A program made the translations under genes and the position numbers. Positions 1-8,653 of a stretch of DNA of 64,000 nt are shown here, in pieces. The first letter of the stretch is position 1. Each line of letters begins with the position of its first letter. Origin of the DNA: Pantoea eucrina (GTDB lineage Bacteria; Pseudomonadota; Gammaproteobacteria; Enterobacterales; Enterobacteriaceae); the NCBI RefSeq assembly GCF_002095385.1, contig NZ_MIPP01000001.1, positions 1 through 64,000 on the forward strand, written 5' to 3'. A model generated the notes under the pieces. That model saw only the letters and a program-made list of their open reading frames with translations, had not been told where the DNA came from and ran no database searches.

Positions 1-58
1 GAACCCCTCCGGTGCCGCGCGCTGCCGCAATCAGCCCCGCGCTGCTCAGCGCCAGCCC

Positions 59-1417
59 CTATGGCAACGTCACCCGCACCCGCAGTCCGCAGCGCTCGCC
101 CTGAGGGGTAAGACAGTTAGAGAGCGCCACCTGCATCTGATGCTTCTGCGCCACGCTGCGCACAATTGACAGGCCGAGACCGCTGCCCTGCGCCTGCACG
201 TCCGGCGAACGGGTAAAGCGGTCAAACGCCCGCTCAAGAAACGATTCCGGCATACCGGAACCGTTATCGACGATATCGACCACCGTACGATCGCCTGTGC
301 GGTGCAGCAGCACATCGACCAGGCTTCCTTCTGGCGTATGCAGCATTGCGTTGCCGATGACGTTATCAAACAGAGTGCGCAGCTCAGAGCGGCTGGCCTG
401 CAGCCGGTAACGCGTGCTGCCGCTATAGCCGATATCGATGCCGCGCTTATCGGCAACCACCATCAGCTGCTCAATACTCTCTTTCAGCAGATCGTCGAGT
501 TCGATCGTTTCCGCGACCGGCACCGCGGACCGATCCTCCTGACGTGACACATCCAGCAACTGCGTCACCAGATGACGGGTGCGGCTGACGCCCGCTTCCA
601 GCTGATCAAACTGACGGCGCGCCTCGCCGGGCTGAATATGCTGGCGCAGATTCTCCAGCTGCAGCGTAACGGCGGTGACCGGCGTGCGCAGCTCATGCGC
701 GGCATCCTCCAGAAACTGCCGCTGGGCGGACCAGGCGGCGCGCAGTTTATCCAGCAGCGCATTATAGGCGGCGACCAGCGGCAGCACTTCGTCAGGCAGG
801 CCATCCGGCGATACCGTATGCGGGTGCAGGCTCTCCTGCGCCGCGATCTGCCGGGATGCCACCAGCAGATTGCGCGTAATGGCGCGTACGATCAGCCAGA
901 TCAGCAGCAGCGACAGCGGCATCATCAGGATCAGCGGGATCACCGCCGAGAGCACGCGTTTCACCATCAGGCTTTTCATATAGCCGATATTATGCAGCAC
1001 CTGAACCGTGCCGATTTCACTGCCCGCTTCGCCGGGGCGGGTATAGACGCGCCATTCACAATCGTCACCGCAGTCGCCAAGGCGTAAATCGGACCAGCCG
1101 TGCACCGCCTGCAGCGGGGCTTTCAGCGCCGGCCACGAGCTGGCACGCAGCTGATTATGCGTATCCCACAGCTGGACGATGTAAGCGCTTTTGAGCCGGT
1201 CCTGATCGAGGATCGTCGGGATCAGCGCGGGCATGGTCTGACTGGCTGACCAGACGTCGGCCACTTTTGCGAGCTGATCGTCCTTCATTGAGCCCATCAT
1301 GTCGCCGTAGCAGTGGAAAAAGTACCAGGTCACGCCACCAATCATCGCCAGATGCAGCAGCACCAGGCTCATCAGCAGCTTATTGCGCAGGGAGCGCAGA
1401 AACGTAAAATTTTTCAT
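59..1417 (-). CDS. QseC/TctE-like two-component sensor histidine kinase
   Basis: Membrane sensor kinase of 452 residues that should phosphorylate the response regulator encoded just upstream. TM1 lies near residues 14-34 and TM2 near 158-180, framing a periplasmic domain of about 120 residues. Then come a HisKA domain with the phospho-acceptor His241 in an A-A-H-E-L-R-T-P motif, an N-box (N-x-x-x-N-A), a G1 box (D-N-G-S-G-M) and a G2 box (G-S-G-L-G-L). The periplasmic loop contains a C-x3-C pair (Cys116, Cys120), unusual for this family. The start codon overlaps the regulator's stop as ATGA, so the two are translationally coupled. The family is clear; the stimulus and the exact orthologue are not, so no symbol is given. 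Confidence 0.88.
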   Translation of the reverse strand: MKNFTFLRSLRNKLLMSLVLLHLAMIGGVTWYFFHCYGDMMGSMKDDQLAKVADVWSASQTMPALIPTILDQDRLKSAYIVQLWDTHNQLRASSWPALKAPLQAVHGWSDLRLGDCGDDCEWRVYTRPGEAGSEIGTVQVLHNIGYMKSLMVKRVLSAVIPLILMMPLSLLLIWLIVRAITRNLLVASRQIAAQESLHPHTVSPDGLPDEVLPLVAAYNALLDKLRAAWSAQRQFLEDAAHELRTPVTAVTLQLENLRQHIQPGEARRQFDQLEAGVSRTRHLVTQLLDVSRQEDRSAVPVAETIELDDLLKESIEQLMVVADKRGIDIGYSGSTRYRLQASRSELRTLFDNVIGNAMLHTPEGSLVDVLLHRTGDRTVVDIVDNGSGMPESFLERAFDRFTRSPDVQAQGSGLGLSIVRSVAQKHQMQVALSNCLTPQGERCGLRVRVTLP

Positions 1418-2073
1418 TGTGCCGGTACCCGCCAGCCAAGGCCGCGCACGTTGCGAATCGCTTCGTTGCCCAGTTTGCGCCGCATGCCGTGGATCAGCAC
1501 ATCAACGGCGTTGCTGGTGACCTCTTCGCCCCAGCCATAGATACGATTCTCCAGCTGTTCGCGTGAAAGGATCGCGCCGGGCCGCTCCAGCAGCGCATAG
1601 AGCAGTGCATATTCGCGAGCGGTAAGCTGTTCACGCTGGCCCTTATAGAGCACTTCCCGCGTCATCATATCCAGCTGCACGTCGCCGCTGCCGAGCAGCG
1701 AGTCGGCGGCACCGTGGCGGCGTCGGGTGATAGCGCGCATACGTGCCAGCACCTCCTGCAGATCAAAGGGCTTGAGCAGATAATCATCCGCGCCGCTATC
1801 CAGCCCCTGAATGCGCTGGGCAACGCTGTCCCTGGCGGTCAGCACCAGCACCGGCGTCATATCACCGCGGGCGCGGGCACGCCGCAACACGTCGATACCA
1901 TCCTCACGCGGCAGGCCAAGATCGAGCAGCACGCAGGTGTAATTGCTTTCCGACCAGGCGTGCGAGGCAAACCGGCCGTCGCGCACCCAGTCCACCGACC
2001 AGCCTGCGGCTTCCAGGGCCTGCTGCAGGTTGGCACCAATCATCTCATCATCTTCTACCAGCAGCACGCGCAT
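1414..2073 (-). CDS. OmpR-family response regulator (QseB-like)
   Basis: DNA-binding response regulator of 219 residues, a normal length. The receiver domain (1-115) has the acidic pair Glu7/Asp8-Asp9, phospho-acceptor Asp51 (L-L-D-L-G-L-P), the T-A-R-D motif and Lys in L-K-P-F. The C-terminal winged helix has the usual T-S-N-A-V-D-V and R-K-L-G recognition region. It is the first gene of a two-gene operon with the kinase. It is divergent from the AraC-like gene at 2251, and the intervening 177 bp carry three 11-bp direct repeats that suit an OmpR-family dimer. Sequence resembles QseB more than TctD; target genes are not known from the sequence. Confidence 0.9.
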   Translation of the reverse strand: MRVLLVEDDEMIGANLQQALEAAGWSVDWVRDGRFASHAWSESNYTCVLLDLGLPREDGIDVLRRARARGDMTPVLVLTARDSVAQRIQGLDSGADDYLLKPFDLQEVLARMRAITRRRHGAADSLLGSGDVQLDMMTREVLYKGQREQLTAREYALLYALLERPGAILSREQLENRIYGWGEEVTSNAVDVLIHGMRRKLGNEAIRNVRGLGWRVPAQ

Positions 2074-2158
2074 GGAGTCTCCTTATCAGTGTGGGGCAGT
2101 GTAACGCTGCATTCTTAGTGAAAAATTATCACCGCTGAATTTTACCGCTGCGCGCTTT

Positions 2159-2191
2159 GCTAATTCTGCGCTAATTCTTCGCTAATTAAGG
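2159..2191. promoter_or_regulatory. Three 11-bp direct repeats in a divergent promoter (probable response-regulator boxes)
   Basis: Three adjacent copies of GCTAATTCTNC begin at 2159, 2170 and 2181 (the last reads GCTAATTAAGG), an exact 11-bp period. Half-sites spaced 11 bp on one face of the helix are typical of OmpR/PhoP/PmrA-type regulators. A TACAGT -10 at 2208-2213 points right toward the AraC-like gene and a TAAAAT -10 at 2139-2144 points left toward the two-component operon. In both cases the -35 position falls on or beside the repeats. That is the layout of an activator site serving both directions. Binding by the adjacent regulator is an inference. Confidence 0.6.
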
Positions 2192-2250
2192 GATAAATCT
2201 CCTGCGCTACAGTGGCTCTTCAGGAACAGTCTGTTAAGCCGGAGGGTGCG

Positions 2251-2619
2251 ATGAATCAGCGAGAGTTTATCCGTAGTTTACTGGAGTGGATTGAAGATAA
2301 CTTAGGTCACGATCTGCATCTGGATGAGGTGGCGCGTCGATCGGGCTATTCACGCTGGCATCTGCAGCGTCTGTTTCGTCAGCACACCGGTTTTTCACTG
2401 GCTGAGTATATCCGCCAGCGCCGTCTGACTGAATCGGCATTAACGCTGCTTAACAGCGACGACGCCATTTTACAGGTCGCCATGAACTACGGTTTTGATA
2501 CGCAGCAGGCCTACACCCGCACCTTTAAAAATTATTTTCGCATTACGCCAGGCCAGCTGCGTCGTCAGCGTCGCGTTGAGCCGGAGCGGCTGCTGCTGCC
2601 TTTCGCCGTCGCCGTATGA
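2251..2619 (+). CDS. Small AraC/XylS-family regulator (RamA/MarA/SoxS-like)
   Basis: Stand-alone AraC DNA-binding domain of 122 residues, the size class of MarA, SoxS and RamA, which bind DNA as monomers and control efflux and stress genes. Both helix-turn-helix segments are visible: L-D-E-V-A-R-R-S-G-Y-S-R-W-H-L-Q-R near residues 25-41, and a second ending in the A-Y-T-R-T-F-K family signature near 90-97. There is no ligand-binding domain. The ATG at 2251 is preceded by GGAGGG at 2241-2246, which fixes the start. It is divergent from the two-component operon and its -35 region overlaps the 11-bp repeats, so it may be a target of that system. Which paralogue it is cannot be decided here. Confidence 0.85.
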   Translation: MNQREFIRSLLEWIEDNLGHDLHLDEVARRSGYSRWHLQRLFRQHTGFSLAEYIRQRRLTESALTLLNSDDAILQVAMNYGFDTQQAYTRTFKNYFRITPGQLRRQRRVEPERLLLPFAVAV

Positions 2620-2704
2620 CCGGCCAGCAGCGGAAAGAAAATCGGGTGCAGAACGGCGCAATACCTTTTAAGCTGCGGGTCATGTTTCTCTGACAGCCGG
2701 ACCC

Positions 2705-3595
2705 ATGAACCCTGGTGATAATCTGACAGCCATGCTGCTGTTTGCGCACGTGGCGGAGCGCCAAAGTTTCAGCGAAGCCGCGCGTATTCTCGGCGTCTCC
2801 AAATCCTATGTCAGCCGTGAAATTGCCCGGCTGGAGGTGCGGCTGGGGATCAAACTGCTGCAGCGTACCACGCGTCATGTTGCGCTGACCGGCCACGGGC
2901 AGGCGTACTACCCATTCTGCCTGCGCATGCTGGACGAGCTGCATCAGGCGGATGCGTTTGTGCAGCAGCTGCACCAGCTGCCGGCCGGCAATCTTCGCCT
3001 GCAGGCACCGGTAACCTTTGGCTGCCAGTGCGTGGCGCCGGTGGTGGACGCCTTTATTCGCCGGCATATTCATCTGCATGTGGATCTGGATCTCACCACC
3101 AGCGAAGACCCTCACCCCGATGCCGATGTCGCCATTGTGGTTCGCAGCCGCGCGCCGCAGGGAGGCACCTGGCGCGAACTCAGTATCATCGACTGGGGTC
3201 TTTACGCTACGCCCGGCTACCTGGCCGCGCATCCGCTGATTGATCATCCCCGCACTCTGACGCGCCACAACCTGCTGCTGTTTCACGGGCCGGCCCATAC
3301 CGCCGCTCTGCCGTTCCGGCGTGATAAGCAGCGGCTGGCGCTGGAGGTACGCAGCCGCTTTCGCGCCAACAACAGCATGGCGCTGCTGAACGCGGCGCTG
3401 GCCGGCGGCGGCATTGCCTATCTGCCCTCCTATATGACGCGCGAGGCGCTGGCGCGCGGCGATATCCAGCCGGTGCTGAGCGACTGGCAAATGGACCGCT
3501 TTCACAGTTACCTGCTGCTGAAAGAGCAGCCGCAGCCCTCCTCTCCGGTTACGCAGCTTTGCGATGCGCTGATCACCGCGCTGCAGGTATCCTGA
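2705..3595 (+). CDS. LysR-family transcriptional regulator
   Basis: LTTR of 296 residues. The N-terminal winged helix (about 10-68) has the family pattern F-S-E-A-A-R-I-L-G-V-S-K-S-Y-V-S. The effector-binding domain follows (about 90-290). The sequence belongs to the AaeR/DsdC-like group that begins L-x-A-M-x-x-F. It lies 109 bp upstream of an MdtG-like exporter on the same strand, which makes that transporter a plausible target, although LysR proteins more often face their targets divergently. The effector is unknown. A perfect 8-bp inverted repeat (3595-3616) begins on the last base of the stop codon. Confidence 0.88.
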   Translation: MNPGDNLTAMLLFAHVAERQSFSEAARILGVSKSYVSREIARLEVRLGIKLLQRTTRHVALTGHGQAYYPFCLRMLDELHQADAFVQQLHQLPAGNLRLQAPVTFGCQCVAPVVDAFIRRHIHLHVDLDLTTSEDPHPDADVAIVVRSRAPQGGTWRELSIIDWGLYATPGYLAAHPLIDHPRTLTRHNLLLFHGPAHTAALPFRRDKQRLALEVRSRFRANNSMALLNAALAGGGIAYLPSYMTREALARGDIQPVLSDWQMDRFHSYLLLKEQPQPSSPVTQLCDALITALQVS

Positions 3596-3616
3596 CTGTT
3601 GCTCGCTGGCAACAGT
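3595..3616. other. Hairpin after the lysR gene
   Basis: ACTGTTGC (3595-3602) pairs perfectly with GCAACAGT (3609-3616) around a 6-nt loop. No U-tract follows on the + strand, so it is not a canonical terminator. It could be a weak attenuator or an mRNA-stabilising stem between the regulator and the transporter. Confidence 0.35.
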
Positions 3617-3704
3617 GGCAGGCTGGCAGGTAACTCTCCGACGCCCTCTGTTTTCTCTCCCTCCGCGCAGGTAGCCTGATAAAAAACAGCCGGCGGGAGA
3701 GGGT

Positions 3705-4925
3705 ATGTCACACGCTTCATTATCATTAACAGCTGAACAGCAACACTGGAAGTGCAACCTGCTGGTCTGCACTCTGGGGTCATTTACCACTATCGTCGCC
3801 ATGACGCTGCTGCTGCCGTTTCTGCCGATCTATGTTCAGCAGCTTGGGGTTGAGGAGCCGGCGGCGATCGCCCGCTGGTCGGGTGCCGCCTATGCGGCCA
3901 CGTTTCTGAGCGCCGCGCTGACGGCGCCGCTGTGGGGCCGGCTGGCAGATCGCTACGGACGCAAACTGATGCTGATCCGCGCCAGCCTCGGCATGGCGAT
4001 AGCCATGTCGCTGATTGGTATGGCCACCGCACCCTGGCAGCTGGTGGCGCTGCGCCTGCTGGCCGGGCTGCTGGGGGGATACGCTTCCGGATCCACGATT
4101 CTGGTCGCTGCGCAGACGCCAAAAGCCCACACCGGCTGGGCGCTGGGTATCCTCTCAGCGGGCATTATGGCGGGCAACGTCGCGGGGCCGCTGCTGGGCG
4201 GAATATTGCCGCCGCTGATTGGCATCCGTCACACCTTCTGGCTGACGGGCGCGGCGATCTTCCTCGCGTTTCTCGGCACGGCGTGTCTGCTGAAAGAGGC
4301 ACCGCGGCAGCCCAAAGGCGCAGCCACGGCAGGGCAGGCCGCTGATGAGCCGCCGGCGAATCTTCGGGTGGTGCGACTGATGTGGCTCACGGCCATGCTG
4401 ATGATGTTTGCCACGATGTCAGTGGAACCTATTATCACGCTCTATATTGCGCAGTTTGTGCAGGGCGAGCACGCGATAACCGTCAACGCCGGGATTGTGA
4501 TGGCGGCGGCGGCGCTGGGAAGTATTCTTGCTGCGCCGCTGGCCGGGCGGCTGGCGGATCGCATCGGACACGGGCGTGTATTGCTTGCCGGGCTCGCGGC
4601 CAGCGCGCTGCTGCTGATCCCGCAGGCGTTTATCAGCCACGTATGGCAGCTTACCGGCCTGCGTTTTCTGATGGGCGTGGCGCTGGGCGGACTGCTGCCC
4701 TGCATTACCGCGCTGATACGCCACCATGTCCCGCAGCAGCAGACGGGAAAAATGCTGGGCTATGCGACCTCGGCACAGTATGCCGGGCAGGTGACCGGAC
4801 CGCTCTGCGGCGGGATCGTGAGCGGAGCGTTTGGCATGCAGCCGGTGTTTCTGCTCACCGCGCTGATGATGGCGCTGTGTGCTTTACTGGTACGCGGCGT
4901 GGTGCAGGAGAGACAGAGCGCATAA
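3705..4925 (+). CDS. MFS multidrug exporter, MdtG-like (DHA1)
   Basis: Major-facilitator protein of 406 residues with 12 predicted hydrophobic segments. The loop 2-3 motif A (G-R-L-A-D-R-Y-G-R-K) appears near residues 77-86 and its repeat (G-R-L-A-D-R-I-G-H) in the second half, marking the 6+6 duplication. A motif C-like G-x-x-x-G-P-L-L-G-G in TM5 is the antiporter signature. Overall it resembles E. coli MdtG (408 aa), a proton-driven exporter linked to drug and deoxycholate resistance, but the identity is moderate and I do not assign the symbol. It sits behind a LysR gene on the same strand and ends at a hairpin shared with gcd. Substrate unknown. Confidence 0.85.
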   Translation: MSHASLSLTAEQQHWKCNLLVCTLGSFTTIVAMTLLLPFLPIYVQQLGVEEPAAIARWSGAAYAATFLSAALTAPLWGRLADRYGRKLMLIRASLGMAIAMSLIGMATAPWQLVALRLLAGLLGGYASGSTILVAAQTPKAHTGWALGILSAGIMAGNVAGPLLGGILPPLIGIRHTFWLTGAAIFLAFLGTACLLKEAPRQPKGAATAGQAADEPPANLRVVRLMWLTAMLMMFATMSVEPIITLYIAQFVQGEHAITVNAGIVMAAAALGSILAAPLAGRLADRIGHGRVLLAGLAASALLLIPQAFISHVWQLTGLRFLMGVALGGLLPCITALIRHHVPQQQTGKMLGYATSAQYAGQVTGPLCGGIVSGAFGMQPVFLLTALMMALCALLVRGVVQERQSA

Positions 4926-4948
4926 AAAAGGCGGGCCACCGGCCCGCC
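4924..4948 (-). terminator. Rho-independent terminator of gcd
   Basis: GGCGGGCC (4930-4937) and GGCCCGCC (4941-4948) form an 8-bp GC stem with a 3-nt loop. Read on the - strand it is followed by six U (bases 4924-4929), downstream of the gcd stop. On the + strand it may also slow transcription leaving the exporter gene. Confidence 0.8.
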
Positions 4949-4973
4949 TGATTTATTCTGCTGTTACGAAAGG

Positions 4974-7352
4974 TTATTTCGTATCAGGCAGCGCATAGGC
5001 AACCACGTAGTCGCCCAGTTTGGTGCCAAACGAACCGTGACCGCCAGCTGCGATGACAACGTACTGCTTGCCGTTCGCTTCATAGGTCATCGGCGTTGCC
5101 TGACCACCGGCTGGCAGACGCGCCTGCCACAGCATTTCACCGGTGTTGGTATCAAACGCACGCAGGTAGTTATCTGCCGTTGCGCCGATAAAGGCAACGT
5201 GTCCCGCCGTGGTGATTGGGCCGCCCAGCATAGGCATACCCATCTTAAACGGCAGCGGCAGAGGCGCGCTGTCGCGCACGGTACCAATGCGTTTTTTCCA
5301 CACGGTTTCGTTGGTTTTCAGATCCACCGCAGAAATATAACCCCAGGCTGGCTGTTTGCACGGCAGGCCGAAAGGTGACAGGAATGGATTCAGCTCAACG
5401 CCAAACGGCACGCCATACTGTGGCTGCACGCCGGTTTCAGTACCGGAGCCGCCTTCCGCACCTTTCGGTGGCTCAGCCGGGTTGCCCGGTCCGCGTGGGA
5501 TCAGCTTCGAGACAAACGGCAGCGCCATTGGGTTAGCGATGGCAATCTGACGATGTGGATCAACGGCGATACCACCCCATTCAAACATACCGAGGTTACC
5601 CGGGAAGACCAGCGTACCCTGTTCAGACGGCGGCGTGAACGGACCGTCATAGCGCAGGCGCTTGAAGATCACGCGGCACACCAGCTGGTCGAACATCGTC
5701 GCGCCCCACATATCCTTGTCAGTCAGATTCTGCTTAGGACGGTAGGTCAGCTCAGAGTAAGGCTGCGTCGGTGATACGTGGTCACCTTTCGCTGCGCCCT
5801 GCGGAACCGGGGTTTCCGGTGCCGGTACAACCAGCTTGCCGTTGCGGCGATCCAGCACAAAGATGTTACCGGTTTTCGCCGGCGCGTAGATCACCGGAAC
5901 GGTGTTGCCATCTTTGTCGGTGATATCAGCCAGCGTCGGCTGAGAAGGCAGGTCCATATCCCACAGGTCGTGATGCACGGTCTGATAAGACCAGACCAGC
6001 TTACCGGTGGTGGCATTCAGCGCCAGAACGCTGTTTGCATAACGCTCCTGCTCAGGCGTACGGTTGCCGCCCCAGATATCCGGAGTAGAGACGCCCATTG
6101 GCAGATAAACGATATCCAGTTTCGGATCGTAAACCGCCGGTGCCCATGAGTTCGGTGAATTCAGGGTGTAGGTGTGCTCATCTTCCGGAATCGCGTTAGG
6201 ATCTTTCGCGCCCGGATCGAATGCCCACAGCAGTTTGCCGGTGTTGACGTCAAAGCCGCGGATCACACCCGATGGCTCACGGGTAGAGTAGTTATCGGTT
6301 ACGGCACCGGCGATCACGATAGTGGTATCGGTGATAATCGGTGGCGAGGTCGGTTCATACTGACCAGGGGTGGTAACCGGCTGCTTGTGCTGCAGGTCCA
6401 GCTCACCGTTGTTACCAAATGCCGGGCAGCGTTCGCCGGTTTCCGCATCCAGAGCAAACAGACGACCATCGTTGACCGGCAGATAGATGCGACGTGCGCA
6501 GAGTGCCGGCTGAGTTGCCGCGCTATCCGCTGCTGCAGGGGTTTCATGATAGGAAACGCCGCGGCAGGTGATGTGCTGGAAGGTCGGATTCTGCTTCAGA
6601 GCCGGATCAAACTTCCACTTCTGCTTACCGGTTGTGGCATCCAGCGCAAACAGGATCTGATGCGGTGAGCAGAGATAGAGCGTGTCGCGGATTTTAATCG
6701 GCGTCACTTCATCAGTGATTTCACCCGGATCGTTAGCATTTTTCAGATCGCCGGTCTGGAACTGCCAGGCAACCTGCAGCTCTTTGACGTTGCTGGCGTT
6801 GATCTGCTTCAGCGGAGAAAAGCGGGTGCCCTGCTGATCGCGCGCGTACGCCGGCCAGTCAGCATCAGCAATATTGCTGATAGGCTGAGTCTGCGGGGTG
6901 GTCGCTGCAGCGGGCAGCTCGCCATTCAGCTCCTGCGGATCGTGGAAAACGGCCCACGCCAGAACCAGTACGCTGGCAATCAGCGCCACCAGCATCGCGC
7001 CTCTGCCGGCAGGATTAAACGTGCGATAGACGAAAGGCAGGATCAGCCAGATACCGAAAATCACCAGTACATCGGTGCGCGGTGCCAGCGCCCAGAAGTC
7101 AAAGCCGACTTCCCATACGCCCCAGATCAGCGTGCCAAGCAGCAGCAGCGCATACAGCAGCAGCGCGGCGCTGCTGCGACGCCAGAGCAGAACAGCGGTG
7201 ATCAGCATCATCACACCGCCAATAACGTAGTACCAGGAACCTCCAATGGTGGCTAACCAAATGCCACCAACCAGCATAAACGCGCCCGTCAGCAGTGCGA
7301 ACAGCACCGTGAGCAGGCGGATTACGCCAAAAGATGAGGAAGCTTTCCCCAT
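4974..7352 (-). CDS. gcd: Quinoprotein (PQQ-dependent) membrane glucose dehydrogenase
   Basis: Oxidises periplasmic glucose to gluconolactone and passes electrons to ubiquinone. In Erwiniaceae this supports direct oxidation and gluconate-mediated mineral phosphate solubilisation. From the ATG at 7352 the product has 792 residues (E. coli 796); an upstream ATG at 7376 is possible but less family-like. Residues 1-145 carry five membrane helices, including the conserved G-V-W-E-V-G-F-D-F-W-A-L segment. The remainder is the eight-bladed PQQ propeller, with W-G-G-N-R-T-P-E, H-H-D-L-W-D-M-D and G-H-G-S-F-G-T-K motifs. It is monocistronic with its own terminator. No PQQ biosynthesis genes lie in the window, so cofactor supply must come from elsewhere. 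Confidence 0.97.
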   Translation of the reverse strand: MGKASSSFGVIRLLTVLFALLTGAFMLVGGIWLATIGGSWYYVIGGVMMLITAVLLWRRSSAALLLYALLLLGTLIWGVWEVGFDFWALAPRTDVLVIFGIWLILPFVYRTFNPAGRGAMLVALIASVLVLAWAVFHDPQELNGELPAAATTPQTQPISNIADADWPAYARDQQGTRFSPLKQINASNVKELQVAWQFQTGDLKNANDPGEITDEVTPIKIRDTLYLCSPHQILFALDATTGKQKWKFDPALKQNPTFQHITCRGVSYHETPAAADSAATQPALCARRIYLPVNDGRLFALDAETGERCPAFGNNGELDLQHKQPVTTPGQYEPTSPPIITDTTIVIAGAVTDNYSTREPSGVIRGFDVNTGKLLWAFDPGAKDPNAIPEDEHTYTLNSPNSWAPAVYDPKLDIVYLPMGVSTPDIWGGNRTPEQERYANSVLALNATTGKLVWSYQTVHHDLWDMDLPSQPTLADITDKDGNTVPVIYAPAKTGNIFVLDRRNGKLVVPAPETPVPQGAAKGDHVSPTQPYSELTYRPKQNLTDKDMWGATMFDQLVCRVIFKRLRYDGPFTPPSEQGTLVFPGNLGMFEWGGIAVDPHRQIAIANPMALPFVSKLIPRGPGNPAEPPKGAEGGSGTETGVQPQYGVPFGVELNPFLSPFGLPCKQPAWGYISAVDLKTNETVWKKRIGTVRDSAPLPLPFKMGMPMLGGPITTAGHVAFIGATADNYLRAFDTNTGEMLWQARLPAGGQATPMTYEANGKQYVVIAAGGHGSFGTKLGDYVVAYALPDTK

Positions 7353-7641
7353 AATATTGACCTCTTTCTTTGCCATAGAAAAACAAAGGAAACAACGCTT
7401 CAGGCTGTTTCCCGACATAGAGTACGAAGTGAGCAGAAATGTTCACGCAGCGTTCTTCCGTGACGCCAGATGATCCCTTTGCGTTAAATTTTATCTTAAA
7501 AACGTTAACGAGTTTGCTTTTTTTAGCGGTTTTAACTCTGTCGGACCAAATCACACGACATTTTATGGCGGAATAGCGGCGTTAATTCCGATCAAATCAG
7601 GTGGCTGCGCCGCGAAGTAGCAGATTGTGTAAACGGTTACC

Positions 7642-8235
7642 CTAAAAAAGCGTGCCGGGTGTGCGCTGCTGCTGCCAGCCGCTTAACTGCAGGCGCTGGT
7701 AATGTTCGCTATTCAGCGTCAGCTGTGCGGTGCGTAATATAACGTCTGCTTCTCTTTCTCTCAGAGACTCAATTAAAAACGGAAAGCTGAACTTGAGGTA
7801 ATTATCGTTAAAAAAATCCTCGGATAAAACCACACCGCTAAATGGAAACGCCACGATCTTTTTCCACTCTGTTCCCGGCGGCGCGAGATCGCACAGCCAG
7901 AATGAGAAGTGGTGCGCAACGGCAAGCAGGGGGGCACCACCCTGTAGCAGCCCTGCATAATCAATTGCCAGACGGACGTGGGCAGCCTGCAGCATCGGAT
8001 AATTTTCCGGGGCACGTAAAAATTCCATCAGGCTATTTCCCGCCAGCGGAATAATTATTAGTTCAGGGGTATCAGGCAGCTGATTATGCAAAGCAATTAT
8101 GTTATGTCCATTAAGTAATGTATCAGCGTCCTGCTCGCAATGCATAAAGGGTGCTGAATAACACACGCCGCACAGCGTGTTGTCAAAGCGATGAATACGC
8201 TCAGTAACATAAGGATTATAAGTACTGTTTTTCAT
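7642..8235 (-). CDS. Unrecognised 197-residue cytoplasmic protein
   Basis: I do not recognise this family. The ATG at 8235 gives 197 residues; a TTG four codons upstream is less likely. No signal peptide, membrane helix or known nucleotide-binding motif is visible. The N-terminal part has a C-G-V-C pair near residues 22-25 and another Cys in M-H-C-E-Q. The middle is hydrophobic and aromatic (A-V-A-H-H-F-S-F-W-L-C-D-L). The C-terminus is helical and glutamine-rich. The gene is flanked by AT-rich DNA, with a good TATAAT at 8277-8282 in its upstream region. That composition, unlike gcd and the MFS gene on either side, suggests an acquired or fast-evolving gene. A regulator or a substrate-binding protein cannot be excluded. 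Confidence 0.6.
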   Translation of the reverse strand: MKNSTYNPYVTERIHRFDNTLCGVCYSAPFMHCEQDADTLLNGHNIIALHNQLPDTPELIIIPLAGNSLMEFLRAPENYPMLQAAHVRLAIDYAGLLQGGAPLLAVAHHFSFWLCDLAPPGTEWKKIVAFPFSGVVLSEDFFNDNYLKFSFPFLIESLREREADVILRTAQLTLNSEHYQRLQLSGWQQQRTPGTLF

Positions 8236-8653
8236 GTATCTCTGCAAAAAAATTATTAACCGGAAAGATATGTTTTATTATAAATGCGTGTTATGACTGA
8301 AATTTACCGGCGGCTAATATAGATCGAAAGAGAGTGTTAAATCACCTTTTTTTACCTGTCTCTGATACAGAGATATTCCTGGCGTTAAAAGGGATAATTA
8401 AGCTGTTAATTCAGTAATCAATAAATCAATACCGGTATTCAATCAATAACAATCACTCTCCTGATATATAGAGACCAATGTTTATCTGCCAGGCAGTTAA
8501 GTTTTTGTTTCAAAAGCGCACAACCTGCCATTGCCTGCCAGAGTGATATCACGCACCCTCAGAGAGACAAAACGATAACAGAAGTCACTGCCTGGCTTCT
8601 GACCAGATTAGTGCAATGACGCTAATCAGTTAATCATTTCAGGATGGGATCGC
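8236..8653. other. AT-rich divergent intergenic region
   Basis: This 418-bp gap separates the divergent unknown gene and an MFS exporter and holds no credible gene. It contains a likely -10 (TATAAT, 8277-8282) for the leftward gene. It also has a perfect 12-bp palindrome AATACCGGTATT at 8428-8439, set among repeated ATCAAT/AATCAATA words (8417-8449). That arrangement looks like a repressor operator. The MFS gene has an AGGA ribosome site at 8641-8644. Confidence 0.45.

Noticed and set aside
2543-3802. 419-codon frame antisense to the LysR gene
   Set aside because: It overlaps a clear LTTR on the other strand, resembles no family and is a GC-rich shadow.
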